The translations under genes were made by a program, and so were the position numbers. Below are positions 24,953 to 32,641 of a DNA stretch of 64,000 nucleotides, one piece after another; the stretch's first letter is position 1; every line of letters begins with the position of its first letter. The stretch comes from Amycolatopsis bartoniae. Lineage in GTDB: Bacteria > Actinomycetota > Actinomycetes > Mycobacteriales > Pseudonocardiaceae. The stretch is taken from the NCBI RefSeq assembly GCF_014191255.1, contig NZ_JACHWH010000001.1, positions 1,302,001-1,366,000 of the forward strand, given 5' to 3'. The notes under the pieces are model-generated. The model saw nothing but the letters and a program-made list of their open reading frames with translations. It made no database searches and was not told where the DNA came from.

Positions 24953-26040
24953 CAGTTCTCCGATTCCGCGGCCGGAGCGAGCCCGGCCAACAGATCGGGC
25001 ACGTGATCGGCGACCAGGTCGAGCATCACTTCGGTCGCTCCACCTCCGATCCCGAACACCGCGGCCTCGGTCCGCAACTGCTGAACCCCGTCCGTTCCGA
25101 AGCCCTCCGCGCCGTACAGCCGGCAACACTCCTCGAGCACCTGTATCGCGGTCGTGCCTGAGGCCGCCTTGAGCAACGCCGCGGCAGCCGCGTCATGTCG
25201 CACCGCGATGCGCTCGTGCAACCGCTCCCACAGCGCGGTCAGGCCGCTCAGCTGGACGAGACAGACTGCCAGCCGCTGCCGCACCGAAGCGTTGCGAGAC
25301 AGCGGTTCGCCGTCGATCCGCCGGTCAGCTACCAGCTCGACGGTACGGGAAAGCACCAGCCGGCAGAGCTCGATCGCCCACGTGGCCGAAGCCAAGCGTT
25401 CCACGGTCAGGTGTCTGACGAACACCGGCAAACCACGACCGAAGCCACCGAGGACCCACTCGTCGGGCACCTCGACGTCGGCCAGCTCGAGGTGAGCCAA
25501 CCCTGCCCCGGCGAACAGTGGAGTGTCCACTGCGGACACAGACACCCCGGGTGCGGACGTCGGCACCAAGAGCCACGTGAAGTTCGTGATGTGCCGGCCG
25601 GGCCGGTGCCGAGCGAGTACCAGAGCGTGTCGCGCCTGAGTACCGCACGTGATCCACCGCTTCCGCCCGTTCAGGACGAGGTCACCACTTCGCCTGCGAG
25701 TGACAGTGGTGCCCAATGCGACCAAATCCGACCCCGGCCCCTCGTCGGTTGCGGCGACGGCCAGGACTTCTTCCCCCGAGAAACACGCGTCGAGAACCCG
25801 CAAAGCCGCAGCTGTCTTCGCCGTCTCGGCGAGCAAGGGAAGCGCGGTCGCGAGCTGCACGCAGAGAGCGAGCACCAGCCCCTGATCCCCCTCCGCGCAG
25901 GCGTCTCCGATCAGCCGCCTGAGCAACAGCGAGTCGAGGCCGTCGTCCGCCTTGCCATCATAGAGCCGGAAAAGGTCACCGGACTCGCTCAGCGCGGCCA
26001 TCGTCTCCTGAATGCTCGGAGCCAAAGACGGACTAGGCAA
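24952..26040 (-). CDS. Acyl-CoA-dehydrogenase-like flavoprotein, copy 1
   Basis: The 362-residue protein has the acyl-CoA dehydrogenase fold: VAATDEGPGSDLVALGTTV (FAD/substrate loop), WITCGTQARHALVLAR, then the helical C-terminal domain ending RLYGAEGFGTDGVQQLRTEAAVFGIGGGATEVM. The catalytic Glu of medium-chain enzymes (YEGT) is replaced here by Gly (IGGGAT). A Glu in LTVERLASATW occupies the position used by isovaleryl-CoA dehydrogenases. The start is a TTG at 26040 behind GGAGGTGGGG, overlapping the previous stop by 8 bp; ATG 26001 is an alternative. It probably oxidises a carrier-bound aminoacyl substrate, in or beside a complex with copy 2. Confidence 0.75.
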   Translation of the reverse strand: MPSPSLAPSIQETMAALSESGDLFRLYDGKADDGLDSLLLRRLIGDACAEGDQGLVLALCVQLATALPLLAETAKTAAALRVLDACFSGEEVLAVAATDEGPGSDLVALGTTVTRRRSGDLVLNGRKRWITCGTQARHALVLARHRPGRHITNFTWLLVPTSAPGVSVSAVDTPLFAGAGLAHLELADVEVPDEWVLGGFGRGLPVFVRHLTVERLASATWAIELCRLVLSRTVELVADRRIDGEPLSRNASVRQRLAVCLVQLSGLTALWERLHERIAVRHDAAAAALLKAASGTTAIQVLEECCRLYGAEGFGTDGVQQLRTEAAVFGIGGGATEVMLDLVADHVPDLLAGLAPAAESEN

Positions 26041-27220
26041 ACCCCACCTCCGGATCGAGCAGGGCCAGTCTGCCGTCGGCGAGGTGCAATCGGTCGTTGT
26101 TGAAGTTCAACGCGGCGGAGCGGAGGTCCCGCATCACGCGCTCCAACCCGGTTGGTGAGTCCTTGAGGTACCCGTGCCGCAAGCCGACCGCGTCTATCAA
26201 GTTCTCGACGGCTCGGTAGGTCTCCTCGGAGGCGGTGATCTTGAGTGTGTTGATCAGCAGCTGGTGCCTCGGTCGTGACAGGTCTTCACCATTCTCCTTG
26301 GTCTTGACCACCAGACTCGCCGTGTGGCGGATCAGTGCGTGCACCGTCTCCAGTCGCTGTCTCGCCTGCGAGAGCCTCGAAACGAGCAGTTCGGAGTCCA
26401 GGTTCACTCGCCCCCGTTCCTTCGGAGACCGCAACAGGGTCAGCACGCGCGACATCGCGCCGCTCGCGGCGCCCAGCCAGGCCGCCGCCCAGCCCAGATG
26501 CGCGAGGGCTGCGAAACCGGTGACCGCGATGTCCCGGAAGCCGCCATGCCTGCCTATCACCTGCCAGTCCGGCACCCGTCCCTCGAGTCGGAGCGCGACG
26601 CTGTGGCTCGCTCGCATCCCCAGCGGGTTCCAACAGCCAGACGTCTCGACTCGCAACTGGCTTCGGTCGGCGTAGACGAGCGACACCTCTCGCTCCGATC
26701 GTGCCCACGGGCTTCGCGCAGTGACGAGGAACCCGTCGGCGTATGCCCCACCGGTCACGATGGGAGCCACTCGATCGATCACCAACCACTCGTCATCGGC
26801 CGTCAGCTGTGACTGGGCGCTGAGCAGATCACCGCCCTTGCCGACTTCGGTCGTGACCGAAGCGAGGTACAAGCCCTCGGCCAACCGTGGCAGGAGGAAG
26901 TCCCGCAGCGGCTGTGCTGCGTGATCCACCACCGCGGCGGTCTGCTGACAGTGCATCGCGAAGATCATCGCAACGGACAGATCGACTCTGCCCAGCTCGT
27001 TCGTCGCAGCGAGCAATTCGTCGACGCCACCGCCGAGTCCTCCATACCCCTCCGGCACGAGCAATCCGAGCAGCCCCTGCCTGCGGAGTTCGTCCAGAGC
27101 CGCCACGGGAAATTCCGCTGCCGCATCCGTCTCGACGGCGTTCCTCTCGGCGACGGCGCACGCGGCATCAACCCGTTCGCGCAGCGACATCGGGACGATT
27201 TGCGGAGCCGGTGTCGTCAT
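26033..27220 (-). CDS. Acyl-CoA-dehydrogenase-like flavoprotein, copy 2
   Basis: The 395-residue acyl-CoA dehydrogenase-superfamily protein has LRRQGLLGLLVPEGYGGLGGG, a loop VTTEVGKGGDLLSAQ, NPLGMRASHSVAL, and a C-terminal RDLRSAALNFNNDRLH segment. The catalytic Glu is not visible at either usual place: the YEGT position reads FNND, and the helix-G position has no acidic residue. Members of this group include desaturases, oxidases and N-hydroxylases acting on carrier-bound or free amines. Tandem acyl-CoA dehydrogenases often form heteromers. The ATG at 27220 overlaps the carrier protein stop as ATGA. Confidence 0.72.
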   Translation of the reverse strand: MTTPAPQIVPMSLRERVDAACAVAERNAVETDAAAEFPVAALDELRRQGLLGLLVPEGYGGLGGGVDELLAATNELGRVDLSVAMIFAMHCQQTAAVVDHAAQPLRDFLLPRLAEGLYLASVTTEVGKGGDLLSAQSQLTADDEWLVIDRVAPIVTGGAYADGFLVTARSPWARSEREVSLVYADRSQLRVETSGCWNPLGMRASHSVALRLEGRVPDWQVIGRHGGFRDIAVTGFAALAHLGWAAAWLGAASGAMSRVLTLLRSPKERGRVNLDSELLVSRLSQARQRLETVHALIRHTASLVVKTKENGEDLSRPRHQLLINTLKITASEETYRAVENLIDAVGLRHGYLKDSPTGLERVMRDLRSAALNFNNDRLHLADGRLALLDPEVGFA

Positions 27221-27477
27221 GTCTCGCCCACCGCACCCCGAGCGCCGTCGAGTGCAGCCGCAGTCGCTCCCCACAGGCTGCCGGCGGTTTTGAAGGTCTC
27301 CTCGGTGAGGACGTCTTCCGGCAACCGGACGTCGAAGCTGTCCTCCAGCGAGAACAACAGCTCGATCGACTGCATGGAGTCGAGACCGAAGTCGCGCAAC
27401 CTGGTTTCCGAAGTGATCTCCCGATCTCCCAGAAACGGCAGAAACGGACGCAGTAGGTCGACAAACACGGGGTCCAT
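27217..27477 (-). CDS. Discrete acyl/peptidyl carrier protein
   Basis: The 86-residue four-helix carrier has the phosphopantetheine attachment Ser34 in FGLDSMQSIEL. The acidic helix II/III (LLFSLEDSFDVRLPED) fits partnership with the stand-alone ligases and BtrH-like proteins. It needs a phosphopantetheinyl transferase from elsewhere, as none is in the window. A good ribosome binding site (GAGAGGAGAAAGG) precedes the ATG. It is the likely scaffold on which 3-methylaspartate is decarboxylated and oxidised, equivalent to VinL or BtrI. Confidence 0.9.
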   Translation of the reverse strand: MDPVFVDLLRPFLPFLGDREITSETRLRDFGLDSMQSIELLFSLEDSFDVRLPEDVLTEETFKTAGSLWGATAAALDGARGAVGET

Positions 27478-27489
27478 GCCTTTCTCCTC

Positions 27490-28602
27490 TCAGCCGGACC
27501 AGGGCCGGGTCGCTCTCACCAGCTCGCACAGATCGGACACATGTGTCAATTTTTCGGGGAGCAGGCTGCCGGGCGGGAACTCCACCGAGAAAACACTTTC
27601 CAGCCGTTCCACGATTTCGACCATCCGCAAGGAGCTGAACGTCGCCAGATCCGTCAACGCACCACTTTCCACGAGCGGGCCGTCGACTCCGAGTACAGAG
27701 GCCACGGTCTCCCTGACCGTCGCACGGATCCCGCCGTCGTCCTCCACGGAGGCCCGAGGCGAGAACGCTGCGAAGTCCTCGTTCAGCACGTTCTGAACCA
27801 GCGGGAATATCCCGGGCAGCTCCGGCCGATCCCGGTACACCCTCCGATAGGAGAGGTAGACCCGAGCCACCACGTCAGCCCATCTGTCCAATTGTTCTCG
27901 TGCCGCGCGAGCCACGGTCGTGTTCCGCTCGACCAGGTACCGCATGTACAGGCGACGTGCTCGCAACAGCAACCAGACCTCGAGACTGAACCTCTGGAGT
28001 GCTGCTTTCCTGTCGCTGAAGCGGCAATACGAAGCGATGTAGGTTTCCACCTCGTCGCGGTCGAGTTCTACTGACGGAAGTGGCATAGGTCCGAGCCTTT
28101 CCGGTTCGAACCGGACCACGACGTACCGCGGTAGGTCGTCGATCAACGCCGCCAGCGCGGGTCTGCTGTACTCCAGCTGACATGGGCGAGCAGAACCCCA
28201 TTGCGTGTCGTTGTGATACGCATCGGAAATACAAGCACCAGCACTGCTTGGCTCCAGGAGGAAACTGTGCTCGACGTGGTGGCAGTGGTGGTAGGGAACC
28301 CACGGCAGGTGATAGGCGTCCGTGACCACGAAGACCGGTCCGTCGTCCGCAAGCAGGTTCCGCACCGGAGGATTTTCGGCGCTGTCGACGACCCGAAGCC
28401 CCAGCTTCCGGCGTGCAGCAGCCAACTGTTCGTCGAGTGACGGCTCAACGGTCGGCAGGATGCCTCTTCCTGTTTTCGGCCGGAACACGAGTTCCGAACC
28501 AAGCAGGTGAGCTGCCGTGTCACCGTGGTGACGAACAGCAAGAGCGGCAAGATTGACCTGAAGACAGTCGAAGAGCTCAGCCTCGACCGAGGAAGGAATC
28601 AT
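27490..28602 (-). CDS. BtrH-like papain-fold domain fused to a C-terminal carrier domain; first gene of the operon
   Basis: The 370-residue two-domain protein has residues 1-150 resembling the BtrH N-terminal domain, with a candidate triad Cys13 (LFDCLQVNLA), His105-112 cluster (PYHHCHHVEHSF) and Asp127 (ACISDAYHN), and TDAYHLPWVP before the His. Residues about 290-365 form a carrier-protein fold (IRATVRETVASVLG, SSLRMVEIVERLESVF, ...LPEKLTHVSDLCELV). Ser324 in FSSLRM would bear phosphopantetheine, with Ser replacing the usual Asp before it. A linked acyltransferase and carrier suggests that transfer happens on a tethered substrate. The ATG at 28602 was chosen for its GGAGGGAGTGGGGG site over GTG 28635. 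Confidence 0.55.
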   Translation of the reverse strand: MIPSSVEAELFDCLQVNLAALAVRHHGDTAAHLLGSELVFRPKTGRGILPTVEPSLDEQLAAARRKLGLRVVDSAENPPVRNLLADDGPVFVVTDAYHLPWVPYHHCHHVEHSFLLEPSSAGACISDAYHNDTQWGSARPCQLEYSRPALAALIDDLPRYVVVRFEPERLGPMPLPSVELDRDEVETYIASYCRFSDRKAALQRFSLEVWLLLRARRLYMRYLVERNTTVARAAREQLDRWADVVARVYLSYRRVYRDRPELPGIFPLVQNVLNEDFAAFSPRASVEDDGGIRATVRETVASVLGVDGPLVESGALTDLATFSSLRMVEIVERLESVFSVEFPPGSLLPEKLTHVSDLCELVRATRPWSG

Positions 28603-28876
28603 CCCCCACTCCCTCCATTCAGGCGAACGATTCACGGAGCCGGCATCGGATCACAGACTCACCGGGAACGCCTGTGGGCCAAAGGCTGCACGAGCTCGCG
28701 GAATCGTGCGAGGAGGCACTCTCAACCGATGACCGCCTGCTGAACTACTGTCACCCAGCATGGAATTCCTCCCCTGCTATTACGACATTCGAGTGAAAGG
28801 AGGCGGCCGGGTGCATCCCCGGGGGGCGGTTTCGCCACTTAGGGGCACACGCAGGTTCACCGAAGAGGGGGCTCCC
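28603..28876. other. Divergent intergenic region between the biosynthetic operon and the DyP gene
   Basis: This 270-bp region must hold the promoter of the minus-strand operon and that of the peroxidase. No clear -35/-10 pair or operator palindrome was found. It contains an AAAGGAGG ribosome-binding-type sequence at 28796-28803, seven bases before a GTG (28811) that is in frame with the peroxidase. No other gene is supported. Confidence 0.5.
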
Positions 28877-30271
28877 ATGGCCGTTGACCTGTCCACCCCG
28901 CTCACGTGGAAAACCGCCACCGGCGACGCCGCCACGATGCTCGCCGAGCTGCAGCCGAACATCGTGAAGGCACACGTGCGCGACCACCTGTCCGTGCTGT
29001 TCCTCGGGTTCGGGGACGGCGGCGAGGCGCGGACGTTCCTCAAGGCGTTGTCCGGCCTGATGAAGTCGGCGAAGGCGCACCTGGAGGAGATCGAGGCGTT
29101 CAAGGCAGGCACCGGGAGCGGCACGGCCTACGTGGGCCTCGGCGTGACCGCGGCCGGCTACGCGAAGCTGGGGATCGCGCAGCCGCCGGCGAACGCGCCG
29201 TTCCTGGGCGGCGCCAAGGCTTCCGTGCAGAAGCTGACCGACCCGGCGGTGACCGAGTGGGAAACGCCGTACCAGCAGCCCATCGATGCCGTCGTGCTCG
29301 TCGGGGACGCGACCGCGGCCTCGGCCAAGGCCAAGCGCGGCGAGGTGCTGGCGCTGCTGCCACCGTCGGTGACCGTACTCGGCGAGGAGACCGGGCGCGG
29401 GCTGTCGAACGACAACGGGGACGGCATCGAGCACTTCGGTTACGTCGACGGGCGCAGCCAGCCGCTGTTCCTGACCGAGGACGTCGACGCCGAGCGCGAC
29501 ACCACTGACGGGATCAACGAATGGGACCCGGCCTCGCCGTTGAGCCAGGTACTGGTGCCCGATTCCGCGGCGCCGGATCCGGCGGTGCACTTCGGAAGCT
29601 ACTTCGTTTTCCGGAAACTGGAACAGAACGTTCAGCTGTTCAAGCAGGCGGAGCAGGATCTGGCCGACCAGCTGGCCCTGAAAGGCGAGGACGCGGAACG
29701 CGCGGGCGCGATGTTGATCGGCCGTTTCGAGGACGGCACTCCGCTGGTTTCGCAGAGCGCTGCTGGTGCGCACTCGCCGGTGGAGAACGATTTCAGCTAC
29801 GACAGCGACAAACTAGGGCAGAAATGCCCGTTCCACGCACACATCCGCAAGACCAACCCGCGTGGTTCGGGCGGCTTCGAGACCCCGGACGCCGAACGGC
29901 GGCACCTGATGGCCCGGCGGGGCCAGACCTACGGGCGGCGACTGGACGACCCCAGCGCCGACCTGCCGCCGGTGGTGCGGCCGACGAAGGACGTCGGGCT
30001 GTTGTTCATGGCCTTCAACAGCGACCTCGTGAACCAGTTCGAGTTCACGCAGCTGAACTGGGCGAACAACGCCGGTTTCCCGGCGACGCCGGACAACTCG
30101 CGCCCCGGCCTCGACCCCGTGATCGGGCAGGGCGAGCGGCCGTCGGCGAACTACGACCGGGACTGGGGCCGCAACGGCGCGCAGCCGGTCGACCCGATTC
30201 CGCAGGCAGTGACGCTGAAGGGGGCCGAATACTTCTTCATGCCCTCGCTCGCCTTCCTGCGGAGCCTGTGA
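28877..30271 (+). CDS. DyP-type heme peroxidase (DyP2-like)
   Basis: The 464-residue peroxidase has the family signatures FGYVDGRSQP (GxxDG with the distal Asp) and CPFHAHIRKTNPRG (proximal heme His and Arg), ending EYFFMPSLAFLRSL. Length and sequence pattern recall DyP2 of Amycolatopsis sp. ATCC 39116, a Mn(II)- and lignin-model-oxidising enzyme; this comparison is from memory. No signal peptide is evident. The ATG 28877 (MAVDLST) is behind GAAGAGGGGG and matches the family N-terminus. An in-frame GTG at 28811 has an even better ribosome binding site and would add 22 basic residues. A terminator follows. Confidence 0.92.
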   Translation: MAVDLSTPLTWKTATGDAATMLAELQPNIVKAHVRDHLSVLFLGFGDGGEARTFLKALSGLMKSAKAHLEEIEAFKAGTGSGTAYVGLGVTAAGYAKLGIAQPPANAPFLGGAKASVQKLTDPAVTEWETPYQQPIDAVVLVGDATAASAKAKRGEVLALLPPSVTVLGEETGRGLSNDNGDGIEHFGYVDGRSQPLFLTEDVDAERDTTDGINEWDPASPLSQVLVPDSAAPDPAVHFGSYFVFRKLEQNVQLFKQAEQDLADQLALKGEDAERAGAMLIGRFEDGTPLVSQSAAGAHSPVENDFSYDSDKLGQKCPFHAHIRKTNPRGSGGFETPDAERRHLMARRGQTYGRRLDDPSADLPPVVRPTKDVGLLFMAFNSDLVNQFEFTQLNWANNAGFPATPDNSRPGLDPVIGQGERPSANYDRDWGRNGAQPVDPIPQAVTLKGAEYFFMPSLAFLRSL

Positions 30272-30284
30272 GAGAACGGCCAAC

Positions 30285-30313
30285 AACCCGCCGGGAGATT
30301 TCCCGGCGGGTTT
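30285..30313 (+). terminator. Terminator after the DyP gene
   Basis: AACCCGCCGGGA (30285-30296) pairs perfectly with TCCCGGCGGGTT (30301-30312) across a 4-base loop, 13 bp after the peroxidase stop, followed by TTCCCC. It separates the peroxidase from the co-directional DeoR gene, which has its own start 50 bp later. Confidence 0.85.
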
Positions 30314-30363
30314 CCCCGAACAGCCGATTCCGAAAGCATCGGGAAAGCGGGTAGTAGTTAGGC

Positions 30364-31149
30364 GTGAATCGACACGAACGCCTGAACACGCTGCTCGAAA
30401 TGGTGGGGCAGCGGCACAGGATCGACGTCGAAGAATCGGCGAAAGAACTTCGCGTTTCACCCGCGACGATTCGCCGGGACCTCGACCACCTGGCGGGCAG
30501 GCAATTACTCATCCGGACGCGCGGTGGCGCCGTCCCGAGCACGGTCGCCTACGACCTGCCGCTGCGCCACAAGACCGCCAAGCACGGGGTGGAGAAGCAA
30601 CGGATCGGCAATGCGGCGGCGGACCTGGTGCGGCGCGGGATGATCGTCGGGCTCAACGGCGGCACCACCACGACGGAGGTCAGCCGCGCGCTGGCGATCC
30701 GCCCGGAGTTCAACGAGAGCGACGCGCTCCCGGCGCTCACCGTGGTGACCAACGCGCTGAACATCGCACACGAGCTCGCGGTGCGCCAGTGCGTGAAGAT
30801 CGTGACGACGGGCGGCGTGGCCAGGCCTGGATCGTTCGAGCTGACCGGTCCGCTGGCCGCGCTGATCCTGCAGGAGGTCAGCCTGGACCTCGCTTTCATC
30901 GGCGTCGACGCCATCGACGCCGGCCGCGGCCTCTACCACCGGCACGAAGCGGAGGCGAGCGTCAACCGCTTGTTCGCGGCACGGGCGAGGGAGGTGGTGG
31001 CGGTGGCGGACAGCTCGAAGCTGGGCGCCTTCGCGTTCGCCAAGGTGTGTGGCCCGGCGGAAATCCGCATGCTGGTCACGGACAGCGGCGCGGACCCGGC
31101 ACAGGTGAAAGCCTTTGAACGGGAAGGCGTGCGAGTCATCACGGCGTGA
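30364..31149 (+). CDS. DeoR-family transcriptional regulator
   Basis: The 261-residue protein has an N-terminal DeoR helix-turn-helix (RIDVEESAKELRVSPATIRRDL with the downstream RTRGGAV wing) and a C-terminal sugar-phosphate-sensing DeoRC domain (GLNGGTTTTEVSRAL, DLAFIGVDAID, VAVADSSKLGAFAFAKVC). Such regulators usually respond to a phosphorylated sugar and repress a sugar uptake or utilisation operon. No such operon is next to it here: the flanking genes are a peroxidase and cobQ. The start is a GTG at 30364. The target is unknown. Confidence 0.88.
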   Translation: MNRHERLNTLLEMVGQRHRIDVEESAKELRVSPATIRRDLDHLAGRQLLIRTRGGAVPSTVAYDLPLRHKTAKHGVEKQRIGNAAADLVRRGMIVGLNGGTTTTEVSRALAIRPEFNESDALPALTVVTNALNIAHELAVRQCVKIVTTGGVARPGSFELTGPLAALILQEVSLDLAFIGVDAIDAGRGLYHRHEAEASVNRLFAARAREVVAVADSSKLGAFAFAKVCGPAEIRMLVTDSGADPAQVKAFEREGVRVITA

Positions 31150-31174
31150 CAGCGGTCCGCCGACGTTCGCGCGC

Positions 31175-32641
31175 TCACAGGATCCGCTGCCCACTGGGAG
31201 CACCGGACGTCGCGAGCCGCAGGAGCGCCTCCGTGTCGAGGTGCTCGGCCACGGCGTCGGCCAGCCGGTCGAGCATGGACTCCCGCAGTGCCGCGAAACC
31301 CGGCGCGCCCGGGCTCGGGGACCACGTCACCCCGGCCTGGGCCGCCGCCTCGATGAGCCACGCGCGGCGGAACCCGTCGTTGTCGAGCGTGCCGTGCCAC
31401 GTCGTGCCCCACACCGGGCCGCGTCGCCAGCCGTCCAGGAACGGTTCGGCCTCACCGTGCGCGGTGGCGCTGCCGTGGTGGATCTCGTACGCCTCGACCT
31501 CGTGCCCCCGCCACCGGCCCACGGGGCGGGCGAGCACCTTCTCCTGCGTGAACGACACGGTCGTCGGCAGCAGTCCCAGCCCGGGCACGACGCCCGCGCC
31601 GGACTCGACGTCGTCCCGGATTTCCTCCGCCAGCATCTGGTAACCGCCGCAGATTCCCAGCACCGGCCTGCCGTTCCGCACCCGGTCATTCAGCGCACCG
31701 TCGATCCCCCTTGCGCGAAGCCAAGAAAGATCATCCACAGTGGCCCGGGTGCCCGGCAGCACCACGATGTCGCTCGTGCGCACGACGTCCGGATCCGCCG
31801 TCAGCTGCACGCTCACGCCCGGCTCCGCGGCGAGGGCGTCGACGTCCGTCGCGTTCGACGCCCGCGGAAAGCGCACCACCGCGACGCGCAGCGACCCGCC
31901 CCGCTGCTCGCGCCGCCACCCCGCGGCGGCGAGCGCGTCTTCCGAGTCGATCCACACCCCGTCCAGCCAGGGCAGCACGCCCAGCACGGGACGCCCCGTC
32001 AAGTCGGCAATCCGATCGAGCCCTGGTCGTAAAAGCCGAATGTCACCACGGAACTTGTTGACAATCCAACCTGACAACAATCCTTGATCAGGAGGATCCA
32101 ACAATGCTTGCGTTCCGTACATCGCGGCGAGCACGCCCCCGCGGTCGATGTCGCCGACGACGAGCACGGGCAGGTCGAAGCGGCGCGCCAGTCCCAGGTT
32201 CACGTAGTCCCGGGCGCGCAGGTTGATCTCCGCGGGACTGCCCGCGCCCTCGCACACCACGACGTCGAAGCGCGTCCGCAGCTCCTCGAACGTGTCGAAC
32301 GCCAGCTGGGCAAGCGCTTTCCGGCCCGTCGCGTACTCGCCCGCTTCGAGCGTGCCGAACGGTTTGCCCAGCGCGATGACGTGACTGCGGGAGTCACTTC
32401 CGGGCTTGAGGAGCACGGGGTTCATCGCCGCCTCCGGCTCGACTCCCGCGGCCCGCGCCTGCAACCACTGCGCCCGCCCGATCTCCGCGCCGTCCGCGCA
32501 CACCATCGAGTTGTTCGACATGTTCTGCGCCTTGAACGGCGCCACCCGCAACCCCTGCCGCGCCAGCCACCGGCAGATCCCCGCCGTGACGAGGCTCTTG
32601 CCCGCGTCGGACGTGGTGCCCGCGATGAGCAGCCCCCTCAC
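31175..32641 (-). CDS. cobQ: Cobyric acid synthase
   Basis: The 488-residue glutamine-dependent amidotransferase converts adenosylcobyrinic acid a,c-diamide to adenosylcobyric acid (four amidations). The N-terminal dethiobiotin-synthetase-like ATPase has GTTSDAGKSLV (P-loop), NMSNNSMV, and DIDRGGV; the C-terminal GATase has VLGICGGYQML with the nucleophilic cysteine and ending H-x-E-like HGTLDNDGFRR. The GTG start at 32641 overlaps the cobD stop (GTGA). An A/T-rich patch with GGATTGT repeats interrupts otherwise GC-rich codons around 32055-32105. Confidence 0.95.
   Translation of the reverse strand: MRGLLIAGTTSDAGKSLVTAGICRWLARQGLRVAPFKAQNMSNNSMVCADGAEIGRAQWLQARAAGVEPEAAMNPVLLKPGSDSRSHVIALGKPFGTLEAGEYATGRKALAQLAFDTFEELRTRFDVVVCEGAGSPAEINLRARDYVNLGLARRFDLPVLVVGDIDRGGVLAAMYGTQALLDPPDQGLLSGWIVNKFRGDIRLLRPGLDRIADLTGRPVLGVLPWLDGVWIDSEDALAAAGWRREQRGGSLRVAVVRFPRASNATDVDALAAEPGVSVQLTADPDVVRTSDIVVLPGTRATVDDLSWLRARGIDGALNDRVRNGRPVLGICGGYQMLAEEIRDDVESGAGVVPGLGLLPTTVSFTQEKVLARPVGRWRGHEVEAYEIHHGSATAHGEAEPFLDGWRRGPVWGTTWHGTLDNDGFRRAWLIEAAAQAGVTWSPSPGAPGFAALRESMLDRLADAVAEHLDTEALLRLATSGAPSGQRIL

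Noticed and set aside
18031..28602. Reading the biosynthetic operon as a catabolic glutamate fermentation (mutase/methylaspartase) pathway
   Set aside because: Methylaspartase, mesaconase and MutL are absent. Carrier protein, ligases and exporter point to biosynthesis.
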